From the NCBI RefSeq assembly GCF_019511345.1, contig NZ_JAEUAK010000006.1, positions 1 through 64,000 on the forward strand: 64,000 nt of DNA. Reading direction: 5' to 3'. Below the pieces are notes generated by a model that saw nothing but the letters and a program-made list of their open reading frames with translations, made no database searches and had not been told where the DNA came from. This stretch comes from Rhizobium mesosinicum. GTDB lineage: Bacteria; Pseudomonadota; Alphaproteobacteria; Rhizobiales; Rhizobiaceae. A program made the position numbers and the translations under genes. How positions within the stretch are numbered: the stretch's first letter is position 1; every line of letters starts with the position of its first letter. Below, piece by piece: positions 1 to 8,361 of this stretch.

Positions 1-166
1 CCGTCAGCGCCTCCAGGCCGTCGTCCTTATAGCGATTGAAGATTTTGTAGCCGGTCTTGCGCGAAATGCCGAATGCACGGCACACATCGCTCATCCCTTC
101 GCCCTCTAGTAGCCGGGCGACAAATCGTAGACGTTCCTCCATCACCGAAGTCTCTTTCCACGGCAT
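1..166 (-). CDS. IS481-type transposase, N-terminal part (runs off left edge)
   Basis: The reverse strand reads MPWKETSVMEERLRFVAR and continues through a helix-turn-helix (SDVCRAFGISRKTGYK) that opens the DDE transposases of the IS481/IS3 group. About 55 codons are visible before the window edge; the catalytic DDE domain lies outside. The ATG at 166-164 follows a GGGAGGT ribosome site about 5 nt upstream. The product would bind the element ends and catalyse its transposition. Whether the element is complete cannot be judged from this window. Confidence 0.8.
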   Translation of the reverse strand, partial: MPWKETSVMEERLRFVARLLEGEGMSDVCRAFGISRKTGYKIFNRYKDDGLEALT

Positions 167-245
167 CAACACCTCCCGCCAAAAGCGAAAAGTGTTACCC
201 ATCTCTCCGGTACAAAACGTCACCTATCTCTCAAGTCGGGCACGT
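167..245. mobile_element. Probable terminal region of the IS481-like element
   Basis: Just outside the transposase start are two near-identical 14-bp stretches, gttacccatctctc (194-207) and gtcacctatctctc (219-232), matching at 12 of 14 positions and 25 bp apart. Short subterminal repeats like these are common at insertion-sequence ends, where transposase binds. The exact tip and any target duplication cannot be fixed without the other end of the element. Confidence 0.4.
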
Positions 246-436
246 GTCCGACCCGAAGGCATCGGCCGCCGCTCCGCCGGCTAGCTTTCGGTATATTCTG
301 GCCGCAGCGCGATAATCCCAATTTTCCTGATAGAGGGGGCTTTTGGCGCATCATCCAGCCTTTCACCTTCCTGTATTGCTGAGACGGACGTCGGGAGAAG
401 TCAGGGGTTAGAAGCACCCATTTGTCTTCGGGGCCT

Positions 437-570
437 GCATAGGATGCATAAGATGCATAGGCTGTTTCAACGACTCTATAGGAAATGTCAGATTCAATGC
501 CTGTCATGTCACCGTCTGACATTTCCCGTACGACCAATGAAAAAGCCTATGCAAGTTATGCATCCTATGC
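437..570. repeat. Nested inverted repeat (27-bp outer arms, 12-bp inner arms)
   Basis: The outer arms lie at 437-463 and 544-570 and are complementary at 25 of 27 positions. Each arm is three 9-bp units (GCATAGGAT, GCATAAGAT, GCATAGGCT on the left). Inside sits a perfect 12-bp inverted repeat, ggaaatgtcaga (481-492) with tctgacatttcc (515-526). The whole could fold as a cruciform. It lies in a gene-free stretch between the IS end and the LysR gene. No coding role is evident: both strands merely translate the repeat as AYASYASYA. The rest of 167-671 shows nothing recognisable. Confidence 0.75.
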
Positions 571-671
571 GCTGAGGTTTCGAAGGCCTGTCATATGGAC
601 TCGGAATTGGTTCGCCGACCCGACGGATATCCGCTTTGACGAAGCCATTACGATCATGGCAATGCAGGCGT

Positions 672-1628
672 TCAATATCTCGGAAAATGCGGCGCCGACG
701 CATCTCTTGCGTAGCTCTCACACCGATCGGAAAACAGTTTTTCGCTGAGGAAATCGACGAGGACGCGGACCTTGGGCGAAAGGTGGCGGTTGGAGGGCCA
801 GAGCAGGTGAAACTGGGCGGGGCCGTCTATATGGGCGTCGAGCACGGTCCGCAGCCTGCCATCGGCCAGCGGGTCGCGAGCGAGGAAATCGGGCATGCAG
901 CCGATGCCCAGTCCGCTGATCGTGGCACCGCGAAGGGCTTCCATATTGTTGCATGTGAGGACGGTGCGGGTTCTGATTTCCGGGTGATCGGGAGACAAGC
1001 TGAGCGGCCAGGGCTGCAGCTTACCGGAATTGGGGAATCGGAAGCGGACGCTCCGATGGCCTTCGAGATCACGGGGGCAATCGGGGGTTCCGTGTTTTTC
1101 CAGATAGGCCGGTGCCGCACACAGCAAAAGCTGGAATGGGCGAAGCGCGCGCGACATCAAGCGTGAGTCTGGCAAGGTCCCGCTGCGGATTGTAACATCG
1201 ACGCCCTCTTCGATCAGATCGACAATGCGGTCGTTGAAGTCGAGATCCAGTTCGACCTCCGGGTAGAGGTTCACGAATTCCGGCAGGATCGGCAGGATCA
1301 GATGATAGCTGACCAGCGGCACGCTGACGCGCAGCCGTCCCCGAGGGGTTGCCACAGCCTGAGCGAGCGAGGCCTGGGCATCTTCGAGATCGTCGAGGAT
1401 GCGGCGGCAGCGTTCGTGGAACAGGCGGCCCTCCTCCGTCAGCCGCAAGCTTCGTGTCGAGCGCTGGAACAGGCGGACGCCGAGCTGTTGTTCAAGCGCG
1501 GTCACAGCCTTGCCGACAGCGGAGGCGGAAAGGCCGAGAGCCCGGCCGGCGGCGACGAAGCTTCCAAGATCGGCGGTTCTGACGAATGCCGTGAGACCTC
1601 CCAGGGGCTGGTCCATATGCTGATCCAT
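672..1628 (-). CDS. LysR-family transcriptional regulator
   Basis: This 318-residue protein has the usual LysR length. It carries an N-terminal winged helix-turn-helix (about residues 9-68, with LGLSASAVGKAVTALEQQLG and RSTRSLRLTEEG) followed by an effector-binding domain. The first ATG (1628) has AGGAAG about 10 nt upstream; a second in-frame ATG lies four codons later. It is divergent from the MFS exporter gene with 153 bp between them. That is the classical arrangement in which a LysR protein controls its neighbour from the shared intergenic region. The effector is unknown. The C-terminal tail after about residue 298 resembles nothing in particular. Confidence 0.9.
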   Translation of the reverse strand: MDQHMDQPLGGLTAFVRTADLGSFVAAGRALGLSASAVGKAVTALEQQLGVRLFQRSTRSLRLTEEGRLFHERCRRILDDLEDAQASLAQAVATPRGRLRVSVPLVSYHLILPILPEFVNLYPEVELDLDFNDRIVDLIEEGVDVTIRSGTLPDSRLMSRALRPFQLLLCAAPAYLEKHGTPDCPRDLEGHRSVRFRFPNSGKLQPWPLSLSPDHPEIRTRTVLTCNNMEALRGATISGLGIGCMPDFLARDPLADGRLRTVLDAHIDGPAQFHLLWPSNRHLSPKVRVLVDFLSEKLFSDRCESYARDASAPHFPRY

Positions 1629-1781
1629 TCGAGCGGTTTCTTCCTTTATATGCGGAACAAACCATAGGTTATCGAAGCATTCTCCTCAATTTATGCTGCT
1701 TTCCGCAATCGAAGTCCAGGCGTTTCAGCGCCGCCCGCGCCCCTCCCAGGCGCGTCCTAACCTCGAACCAGCGGATATCCG

Positions 1782-3311
1782 ATGACCGTTCCCCATACAT
1801 CCAAACCTGCAAGTATCGCGGAGAAAATCTTCGTCTTAATCGCCGTTTGCTCGGCAGCGGCGGTAATGCCGCTCACTTTTACCGGGCCTGCTGTCGCCCT
1901 GCCGGCAATCAGTGCCGAACTCGGCGGCAGCCCAATCGCTCACAACTGGGTCACCAATGCCTTCATGCTGACCTTCGGCAGTACACTGATGGCAGCCGGC
2001 GCGCTGGCCGACAGCTACGGTCGCAAGCGCATCTTCCTGTGCGGCCTTGCCGCCTTCATCCTGTTTTCCGGCGGACTTGCCTTTTCGCCTGACATAATCT
2101 GGTTCGACGGCCTTCGCGCGCTTCAGGGGTTCGGCGCTGCCGCGGCCTTTTCCGGCGGAATGGCATCTCTGGCACAGGAGTTCGACGGAAAGGAGCGCAT
2201 GCGTGCCTTCAGCCTCGTCGGTGCAAGCTTTGGTGTCGGCCTGGCGTTTGGACCGATGGCGTCCGGCATGGTGATCGAGGCCTTCGGTTGGAGGGCGATT
2301 TTCGCTCTCGTGCTTGGTCTCGCCATCATTGCCTTCGTTTTCGGGGCGATATTCCTGACGGAAACTCGTGATCCCGAGGCAAAAGGGCTCGACTGGCTTG
2401 GTGCGATCAGCTTCACGCTTGCCTTGTCGCTTTTCACCTATGGCGTGCTGCGGGCGCCGGAAAGCGGCTGGGGCGATGCTCTCACGCTTGGGCTCATTCT
2501 CGGCTCGGCGCTGCTGATCGCCCTCTTCTGCTTCATCGAGCACCTCGTAAAGCGCCCGATGCTCGATCTGACGCTTTTCCGGTACCCTCGCTTTGTCGGC
2601 GTGCAGTTGCTGGCGGCAGCTCCGGCCTATGCTTTCGTTGTCTTGCTGATCCTGCTGCCGGTGCGCTTCGTCGGTATAGAGCGTTTGAGCGCGGTTGCCG
2701 CCGGACAGATGATGATCGCGCTTTCCGGCCCGCTTCTCATCCTGCCGATCGCGGCCGGGCTGCTGACCCGGTGGTTGCCCGCGGCAACGATCTGCAGCGT
2801 CGGTCTTGTCATCTCGGCTGCCGGTCTGTTCTGGCTCGCCCATATTCCCGTCGGTTCGGACCATGTGGCGCTGATCACACCGCTGCTGACGATCGGTATC
2901 GGCATCAGCCTGCCCTGGGGCCTCATGGACGGGCTTGCCGTCAGTGTCGTGCCGAAGGAGCGGGCCGGCATGGCGACCGGGATCTTCAGCACGACCCGCG
3001 TCGCCGGCGAAGGGGTGGCGCTCGCCATCGTCAGTGCAGTCCTCTCCGCGCTGACGCGGTCCTATCTTGGGACAGGCCACGGAGCGATGGTGGCGGCGCA
3101 GCGACTGGTGACGGGAGATCTGAACGGTGCGGGTCAGGCTCTTTCCGGCATGGGAGAACTGGAGCTCATCCATGCCTATAATAGCGCCTTCGGGCTACTT
3201 CTATGGTTTTTGACCGGCATCACGATTCTGACGGCAATCGTCATTTTCACCTTCATGGGACGAGGTAGCGGCGAAGCCAGGGAGGCGGCTGAAGAGTCTA
3301 TCGCCGTTTGA
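1782..3311 (+). CDS. MFS transporter, DHA2 (14-TM) drug-efflux type
   Basis: A 509-residue inner-membrane protein with about 14 hydrophobic segments. It has the MFS motif-A-like loop GALADSYGRKRIF after the second helix and the motif-C-like region following GFGAAAAF. Length and pattern fit the EmrB/QacA (DHA2) subfamily of proton-driven exporters. The gene is divergent from a LysR regulator, which probably controls it in response to the exported compound. A strong hairpin terminator follows directly. The substrate cannot be predicted from sequence. Confidence 0.88.
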   Translation: MTVPHTSKPASIAEKIFVLIAVCSAAAVMPLTFTGPAVALPAISAELGGSPIAHNWVTNAFMLTFGSTLMAAGALADSYGRKRIFLCGLAAFILFSGGLAFSPDIIWFDGLRALQGFGAAAAFSGGMASLAQEFDGKERMRAFSLVGASFGVGLAFGPMASGMVIEAFGWRAIFALVLGLAIIAFVFGAIFLTETRDPEAKGLDWLGAISFTLALSLFTYGVLRAPESGWGDALTLGLILGSALLIALFCFIEHLVKRPMLDLTLFRYPRFVGVQLLAAAPAYAFVVLLILLPVRFVGIERLSAVAAGQMMIALSGPLLILPIAAGLLTRWLPAATICSVGLVISAAGLFWLAHIPVGSDHVALITPLLTIGIGISLPWGLMDGLAVSVVPKERAGMATGIFSTTRVAGEGVALAIVSAVLSALTRSYLGTGHGAMVAAQRLVTGDLNGAGQALSGMGELELIHAYNSAFGLLLWFLTGITILTAIVIFTFMGRGSGEAREAAEESIAV

Positions 3312-3315
3312 ACAG

Positions 3316-3350
3316 AAAAGGGCGGAGGACCGTTTCCGCCCTTTTAACTA
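3316..3350 (+). terminator. Rho-independent terminator after the MFS gene
   Basis: A perfect 11-bp stem (3316-3326 with 3335-3345; aaaagggcgga / tccgccctttt) with an 8-nt loop, whose right arm ends in TTTT. It starts five bases after the MFS stop codon. Confidence 0.9.
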
Positions 3351-3485
3351 TAGATATCGAAAACTACTCTTTCTGAAGCAATTTATCCTGCAAAACTACA
3401 TCCCGCAGTAACGACTCCTAAAGTCCGGGCTGGCACTTTTATTCCATTGGTATTGCGTGTGCGTATTTACTGGCTGGGGTTTGCA

Positions 3486-3743
3486 ATGAGTCGTAATCGG
3501 GATGATTGGGTCAGCCAGCGGGCATATGCCATCTGGGAAGAGGAAGGCCGGCCGCATGGTCGGGGCGAAAGCCACTGGGCACAGGCGCTCAGGGAATTCG
3601 AACAGCTCGAAGCCACCAAGGCTTCCGCCGATGGGAGCGATCTCATCGAGAAGCTGAAGGCTGCGGGGCGGCTGATGCGGGTGTATGACGAGGCTGAGGC
3701 ACTGGACGATCAAAGCAGCCGGCGCCAGGCGGCGGGCCGCTAG
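3486..3743 (+). CDS. DUF2934 family small protein
   Basis: An 85-residue soluble protein beginning MSRNRDDW. The N-terminal half contains the DUF2934 signature (RAYAIWEEEGRPHGRGESHW). The remainder is a charged, probably helical tail. A 13-codon-longer GTG start is possible but lacks a better ribosome site. The family is common in rhizobia and its function is not established. It stands alone between two terminators, so it is probably a monocistronic gene. Confidence 0.75.
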   Translation: MSRNRDDWVSQRAYAIWEEEGRPHGRGESHWAQALREFEQLEATKASADGSDLIEKLKAAGRLMRVYDEAEALDDQSSRRQAAGR

Positions 3744-3790
3744 GCGCGATGGCCGGCGTCGCGAAGGCGCTTTTGTATACTGAATGCCAG

Positions 3791-3822
3791 AAGCCGCCGG
3801 CAGTCGTGCCGGCGGCTTTTTT
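3791..3822 (+). terminator. Rho-independent terminator after the DUF2934 gene
   Basis: Perfect 10-bp GC-rich stem (gccgccggca at 3793-3802 with tgccggcggc at 3807-3816), GTCG loop, then six T. Confidence 0.93.
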
Positions 3823-3927
3823 GTCAGGCCGGCTTGTTCGCAATCGTGATGTGGACTGTCCCCGGCTCTGTATATTTATCGAAGCCGCCCGGTCAAACAT
3901 CGCAGCCCATAACCGGCCCTGCCCCGG

Positions 3928-4572
3928 CTACTGGCGAGCGGCCCAGCTGAGGCCGCGCCGGAGAATGAGGGGCATGTAGGGGTGCCTGAATTCCGCGGCG
4001 ACATGGCCAAGCGCGGAATAGAAGACGCGGCCGGCGCCGAAATGGCGTTTGAAGACGACAGGCATCGCGACATTGCGCGCGGCAGGATCGTATTGGCCGG
4101 TGAAGGTCGTGGTGGCAAGGATTTCCACCGAGGGATCATAGTGAAGATAATACTGCTCCGAGCGGTAGTCGAAATCCGGAATCCCTTCCATCAGCGGATC
4201 GTCCTGCCGCGTTACCGCAACCCGGAAGTCGATGATATTGCCGGGATGGGCAACCCAGGTGACGCCGGAGACGTAACGGAAAGGCGCACTCTCCTTGAAG
4301 GAGGTGGCAAGACAGCCGTGATGGCCGCCGAGGCCGAGGCCGCCGCGAACAGCTTGGACCAGGGCATCCGCATGCGGCTTTTCCAGTCTCTCGCCGGTAA
4401 TGACCGGCACCAGAAGATCCGCTTTGACGAGTTGCGGCGAGCCGAATATGCCGAGATCATTGGTAATTTCGACTGCAAAGCCATCCTCGCGCAGCAGTTC
4501 GCCAACGATATTGGCACAGGGCTCCGGCTCGTGGCCCTGCCAGCCGCCCCAGACGATGATCGCCTTTTTCAT
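3928..4572 (-). CDS. ThuA-like domain protein
   Basis: A 214-residue protein of the ThuA (trehalose-utilisation-like) fold, a glutamine-amidotransferase-like alpha/beta domain. It begins MKKAIIVWGGWQGHEP and carries GGHHGCLATSF and a VTWVAHPG stretch typical of the family. The ATG at 4572 is chosen because GGAGGAGG sits just upstream; an upstream in-frame start lacks this. It is not the canonical ThuA of the trehalose operon, and no trehalose transport genes are adjacent. Enzymatic activity is uncertain: family members are linked to sugar metabolism, often as predicted hydrolases. Confidence 0.75.
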   Translation of the reverse strand: MKKAIIVWGGWQGHEPEPCANIVGELLREDGFAVEITNDLGIFGSPQLVKADLLVPVITGERLEKPHADALVQAVRGGLGLGGHHGCLATSFKESAPFRYVSGVTWVAHPGNIIDFRVAVTRQDDPLMEGIPDFDYRSEQYYLHYDPSVEILATTTFTGQYDPAARNVAMPVVFKRHFGAGRVFYSALGHVAAEFRHPYMPLILRRGLSWAARQ

Positions 4573-4849
4573 ATTCCCTCCTCCAGGCCCGATTGAGCAG
4601 GCTTTCGACGGTAACATTATAGCGCAACGATTCGTCGGCCAGATGTTGCGAGATTTCCAGATGACTACGGCCGAGACGGTAGCGTTCATCGCCGATCACG
4701 TCAGCGATATATGGAATGTCTTCGATACGAAAGCCGTTGCGGCCGGGCCACGCGTTGCCGGTTCTTGTCTTAAGTTTGCCTGCGTGCCAGCCGATGACGA
4801 CAGATTCGGTGCATCGTTGATTTTCGATGCGGCCGGCACGGCGATCGTC
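4573..4849 (-). other. Open, codon-biased frame upstream of the thuA-like gene (possible gene remnant)
   Basis: On the minus strand a frame stays open from just after a TAG (4852-4850), through the thuA-like start, to a stop at 4457. Its codon choice before the thuA ATG looks like real Rhizobium coding sequence (for example RIEDIPYIADVIGDERYRLG). There is no good start codon and the frame would overlap the next gene by 116 nt. It could be the broken 3' end of a lost gene or chance. I do not recognise the peptide. The rest of 4850-4961 holds only the A/T-rich region before galE. Confidence 0.25.
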
Positions 4850-4961
4850 CTAAAGCGGTCTCTAATCTTCTTATTTTTGCAGATATGTAACCGAGATAAC
4901 TTTTTACTGACGTGTAACTTGGCTAAGGTCCGCGCATCTGTGGCTTGCAAAGGTGAGATGT

Positions 4962-5945
4962 ATGGCAGGTGAAACGGTACTGGTCGTCGGCGGCGCTGGG
5001 TATATCGGCTCGCATACGTGTCTCGATCTGGCGAACAAGGGCTACAAGCCCGTCGTCTTCGACAATTTTTCCAACGGCCATCGCGAATTCGTTAAATGGG
5101 GACCGGCGGAAGAAGGCGATATTCGTGATCGCGCCCGGCTCGACGAGGTGCTGGCAAAGCATAAGCCGTCGGCGATCCTGCATTTTGCCGCGCTCATCGA
5201 AGTCGGTGAATCGGTCAAGGATCCAGTCTCCTTCTATGAGAATAATGTCATCGGCACGCTGACGCTGCTGTCGGCGGCGCAGGCGGCGGGCATCAATGCC
5301 TTCGTCTTCTCGTCCACTTGCGCGACCTATGGCCTGCCGCAGAGCGTGCCGCTCGATGAGACGCACCGCCAGGTGCCGATCAACCCCTACGGCCGCACCA
5401 AATATATCGTCGAGCAGGCGCTTGCCGATTACGACCAGTACAAGAGCCTTCGCTCCGTCGTGCTGCGCTATTTCAATGCCGCCGGTGCCGATTTCGAAGG
5501 CCGGATCGGTGAATGGCACCAGCCGGAAACGCATGCGATCCCGCTGGCGATCGATGCCGCACTTGGTCGCCGCCAGGGGTTCAAGGTCTTCGGCAGCGAT
5601 TACGAGACGCGCGACGGCACTTGCGTGCGCGACTATATCCATGTTCTCGATCTTGCCGATGCGCATGTGCGTGCCGTGGAATATCTGTTGAGAGGCGGCG
5701 AGTCTGTCGCGCTCAACCTCGGCACCGGCACCGGTACGACGGTGAAGGAACTGCTTGGCGCCATCGAGGATGTCTCCAACAAACCATTCCCGGTCGAATA
5801 TATCGGTCGCCGTGAAGGCGATTCACATACGCTGGTCGCCAACAATGACAAGGCGCGCGACGTGCTCGGCTGGGTGCCGCAATATGATCTCTCGCAGATT
5901 ATTCAGTCTGCCTGGAACTGGCATGCCCGATCAAATCAGCACTGA
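4962..5945 (+). CDS. galE: UDP-glucose 4-epimerase
   Basis: A 327-residue extended short-chain dehydrogenase. It has the NAD-binding glycine motif GGAGYIGSH near the N-terminus and the catalytic YxxxK in NPYGRTKYIVEQ, with the upstream serine in FSSTCATYG. It interconverts UDP-glucose and UDP-galactose in the cytoplasm, supplying galactose for exopolysaccharide and lipopolysaccharide. The ATG at 4962 is preferred over a GTG three codons earlier because AAAGGTGAG is well placed for it. The stop overlaps the next gene by 23 nt, implying co-translation. Confidence 0.93.
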   Translation: MAGETVLVVGGAGYIGSHTCLDLANKGYKPVVFDNFSNGHREFVKWGPAEEGDIRDRARLDEVLAKHKPSAILHFAALIEVGESVKDPVSFYENNVIGTLTLLSAAQAAGINAFVFSSTCATYGLPQSVPLDETHRQVPINPYGRTKYIVEQALADYDQYKSLRSVVLRYFNAAGADFEGRIGEWHQPETHAIPLAIDAALGRRQGFKVFGSDYETRDGTCVRDYIHVLDLADAHVRAVEYLLRGGESVALNLGTGTGTTVKELLGAIEDVSNKPFPVEYIGRREGDSHTLVANNDKARDVLGWVPQYDLSQIIQSAWNWHARSNQH

Positions 5946-7467
5946 ACGTGGGTCACGGCCCAACGTTCTCGTCATCACTGCGGATCAATGGCGCGGGGAT
6001 TGTCTCTCTTCTGTGGGGCACGCCTGCGTCAGGACGCCCAATGTCGATGCCCTGGCGAAGGAGGGAACGCTTTTCCGGCGCCATTATGCCGGTGCGGCTC
6101 CCTGTTCGCCGGCGCGCGCCACACTTTATACCGGCCTCTACCAGATGAACCACCGGGTCTGCCGGAACGGCTCGCCGCTCGACCGGCGGTTCGACAATCT
6201 GGCGCTGGCGGCAAGGCGGGCGGGCTACGACCCAACCCTGTTCGGCTATACGGACACGGCGCCCGATCCGCGGGATATGGATGCCAATGATCCGCATCTG
6301 ACGACCTATGAAGGCGTGCTGCCGGGGTTTACGGTTCGTGAGCTGCTGCCCGAGCATGAAAGACAGTGGCTTTCCTGGCTGCGCTCGCGCGGTCGTGCTG
6401 ATGCCGTCAGCCGTGATGTCCACATCCCCGTCGGCGCTGCGGCGGGGGAGATCTCGGATGCAGCGCCAGCCTATTCGCGCGAAGAGACGCAGACCGCTTT
6501 CCTGGCCGGGGAATTCATCCGCTGGATGGGCGAGCAGGATGCGCCATGGTTCGCGCATGTTTCCTTCCTGCGGCCGCATCCGCCCTTCTCCGTGCCAGAG
6601 CCATTCAACCGCATGTTCAAGCCGGGCGAAGGTCCCGCCTTTGCGCGTGCGAAACACCGCGAGATGGAACAGCAAGGCCATCCCTATCTCGCCTATGCCA
6701 TGCCGCGCACTGGAAAGGGCAGTTTCATCCATGGGGCGGACGGGCCGCTCAGCGACTGGACCGCGGCCGATTTCGATGCCATCAGGTCGATCTATTACGG
6801 CATGATCGCCGAGGTGGACGACCAGCTCGGCCGCATCTGGCAAGCGCTGAAGGATGCCGGCGAATGGGATGACACGATCATCGTTTTCACCTCCGATCAC
6901 GCCGAGATGGCGGGTGATCACTGGACGCTCGGCAAGGGAGGCTATTTCGACGGCAGTTATCATATTCCGCTCGTCATTCGCGATCCTGGCGCGGCTTCTT
7001 CCGGGAGTGTCGTTCAGAATTTCACCAGTGCCACCGATATATTCCCGACACTCTGCAATCGGCTGGGCATCAGACCTGCCAATGGCATCGACGGGCGCTC
7101 GCTTGCGCCTTTCCTCGATGGCGGCGTGGCGCCCGGCTGGCGGGATGCGGCTTTCTGGGAATTCGATTTCCGGGATATCGCGCATGGCGAGGCGGAGCGG
7201 CATTTCGGCCTTCGGTCGAACGAGCTGAATCTTGCCGTCATCCGCGACGAGCAATTCAAATATGTGCATTTCACCGCATTGCCGGCGCTGCTCTTCGATG
7301 TCGTCAACGATCCGATGGAATTGCGCAATCTTGCCGACGATCCGGCCTATGCCTCGGTGCGGCTCAACTATGCCGAACGGTTGCTGTCGCTCAGGGCACG
7401 GCATCTGGATCAGACGCTTGCTTACACCGAACTGACGGAAAAGGGGCCGGTAACGCACCGACCCTGA
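5923..7467 (+). CDS. Sulfatase / phosphonate monoester hydrolase-like enzyme
   Basis: A 514-residue alkaline-phosphatase-superfamily hydrolase. The formylglycine signature CSPAR (Cys about residue 61) lies in GAAPCSPARATLYTGL, and the metal-binding region TADQWRGD is near the N-terminus. FTSDHAEMAGDHWTLGKGG supplies the second metal site. Length and motifs are close to the Rhizobium leguminosarum phosphonate monoester hydrolase, so phosphate/phosphonate diesters as well as sulfate esters are plausible substrates. No signal peptide is seen, suggesting a cytoplasmic enzyme. It starts inside the galE 3' end. The Cys must be oxidised by a formylglycine-generating system not in this window. Confidence 0.85.
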   Translation: MPDQISTERGSRPNVLVITADQWRGDCLSSVGHACVRTPNVDALAKEGTLFRRHYAGAAPCSPARATLYTGLYQMNHRVCRNGSPLDRRFDNLALAARRAGYDPTLFGYTDTAPDPRDMDANDPHLTTYEGVLPGFTVRELLPEHERQWLSWLRSRGRADAVSRDVHIPVGAAAGEISDAAPAYSREETQTAFLAGEFIRWMGEQDAPWFAHVSFLRPHPPFSVPEPFNRMFKPGEGPAFARAKHREMEQQGHPYLAYAMPRTGKGSFIHGADGPLSDWTAADFDAIRSIYYGMIAEVDDQLGRIWQALKDAGEWDDTIIVFTSDHAEMAGDHWTLGKGGYFDGSYHIPLVIRDPGAASSGSVVQNFTSATDIFPTLCNRLGIRPANGIDGRSLAPFLDGGVAPGWRDAAFWEFDFRDIAHGEAERHFGLRSNELNLAVIRDEQFKYVHFTALPALLFDVVNDPMELRNLADDPAYASVRLNYAERLLSLRARHLDQTLAYTELTEKGPVTHRP

Positions 7468-7474
7468 TTAAGCG

Positions 7475-7978
7475 TCAGAAATTTCCAAGGAAATCGCGCT
7501 TGCCGACCGGCGCACCCTGGTTGCGCAGGATGGCATGTGCCGTCGCGACGTGGAAGTAGAAGTTCGGCAATGCGAAGAGTGCGACATATTCGATGCCGGA
7601 CACGACCGACCCATTGCGGCCCGGCACTGTGATTTCTCTCACATCGCTACCATCAAGAGCGTCGGCAGAAAAGCTCGCAAGATAAGCTTCAGTCTTTGCC
7701 ATACGCTCGCGCAGCTCGGCGATCGTCGCTTCATTGTCCTCGAATTTAGGCGCGTCAGTCGCCGTCAGGCGGGCGAGCGCGAACTTGGCGCTATCGCTGG
7801 CGCGCTGGTACTGGCCGGAAAGCGGCAGCATGTCAGGGGCCAGACGAGCATTTACGAGAATGGTCGGATCGATCTTCTTTTCCTCGGCATAGGCTTCCGC
7901 CTTGTCGAGATAGGTCTTCAGGCTGGCAATGCCGCGCTGGAACATGGGCACGGTCAGGCGATACATCGAAATGGACAT
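7475..7978 (-). CDS. DUF1993 family protein
   Basis: A 167-residue protein starting MSISMYRLTVPMFQRGI and ending with the conserved patch NFYFHVATAHAILRNQG...GKRDFLG that defines DUF1993. The fold resembles the DinB-like four-helix bundles, and the conserved His residues may bind metal. Its function is unknown. The start at 7978 fits the family length; the longer frame to 8065 has no homology-like sequence. It is convergent with the sulfatase gene, with only 7 bp between stops. Confidence 0.75.
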   Translation of the reverse strand: MSISMYRLTVPMFQRGIASLKTYLDKAEAYAEEKKIDPTILVNARLAPDMLPLSGQYQRASDSAKFALARLTATDAPKFEDNEATIAELRERMAKTEAYLASFSADALDGSDVREITVPGRNGSVVSGIEYVALFALPNFYFHVATAHAILRNQGAPVGKRDFLGNF

Positions 7979-8204
7979 TGTCCTGTCTCCAAAAACTTTG
8001 AAAACAGCCGGTGTGCGCAGGCTGTTCGGGCTCCGACTAGATGGGGATCTCCACGGCTTTCGCAATAAGCGCCTGTGACAGTTCCCTGCTCATCATGGCC
8101 GGATTGCAACAGACCCATCATGCATAGTTCGCCACAGCAGGGGTCGTCTATTCGGCAACGACAGCCGAAATCGGCAAAGAGACTTGACGCGGTTTCGATA
8201 AAAT

Positions 8205-8218
8205 GGAATGAATATTCC
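8205..8218. promoter_or_regulatory. IolR-type operator GGAA-N6-TTCC
   Basis: The sequence ggaatgaatattcc matches GGAA-N6-TTCC, the motif described for the myo-inositol repressor IolR in alphaproteobacteria. It lies 144 bp before the sugar-binding-protein start and 16 nt after a TTGACG (8184-8189), where a bound repressor would cover the promoter. The remainder of the 7979-8361 gap holds AT-rich sequence and no gene. Confidence 0.6.
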
Positions 8219-8361
8219 GCAAAACAAATTTTACGGTTTGTTTGTTCCGTTTTGACGGAGCCGCCTGGGAGAGGCGGTGCGGGATTGAGGTCTGCAGACG
8301 GATGTCTGGGGCCCCGGCGTGAGGAGGGTGCAGCCGGGCACCGCTTTGTGGAGGAAATGCA

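Noticed and set aside
437..463. Three 9-bp repeats considered as a CRISPR or VNTR array
   Set aside because: The units are adjacent with no spacers, only three per arm, and form an inverted repeat with a second set. No cas gene is present.
3928..4572. Assignment of the ThuA-like gene as trehalose-operon thuA
   Set aside because: Sequence motifs differ from canonical rhizobial ThuA, and no thuB or trehalose transporter genes are adjacent.
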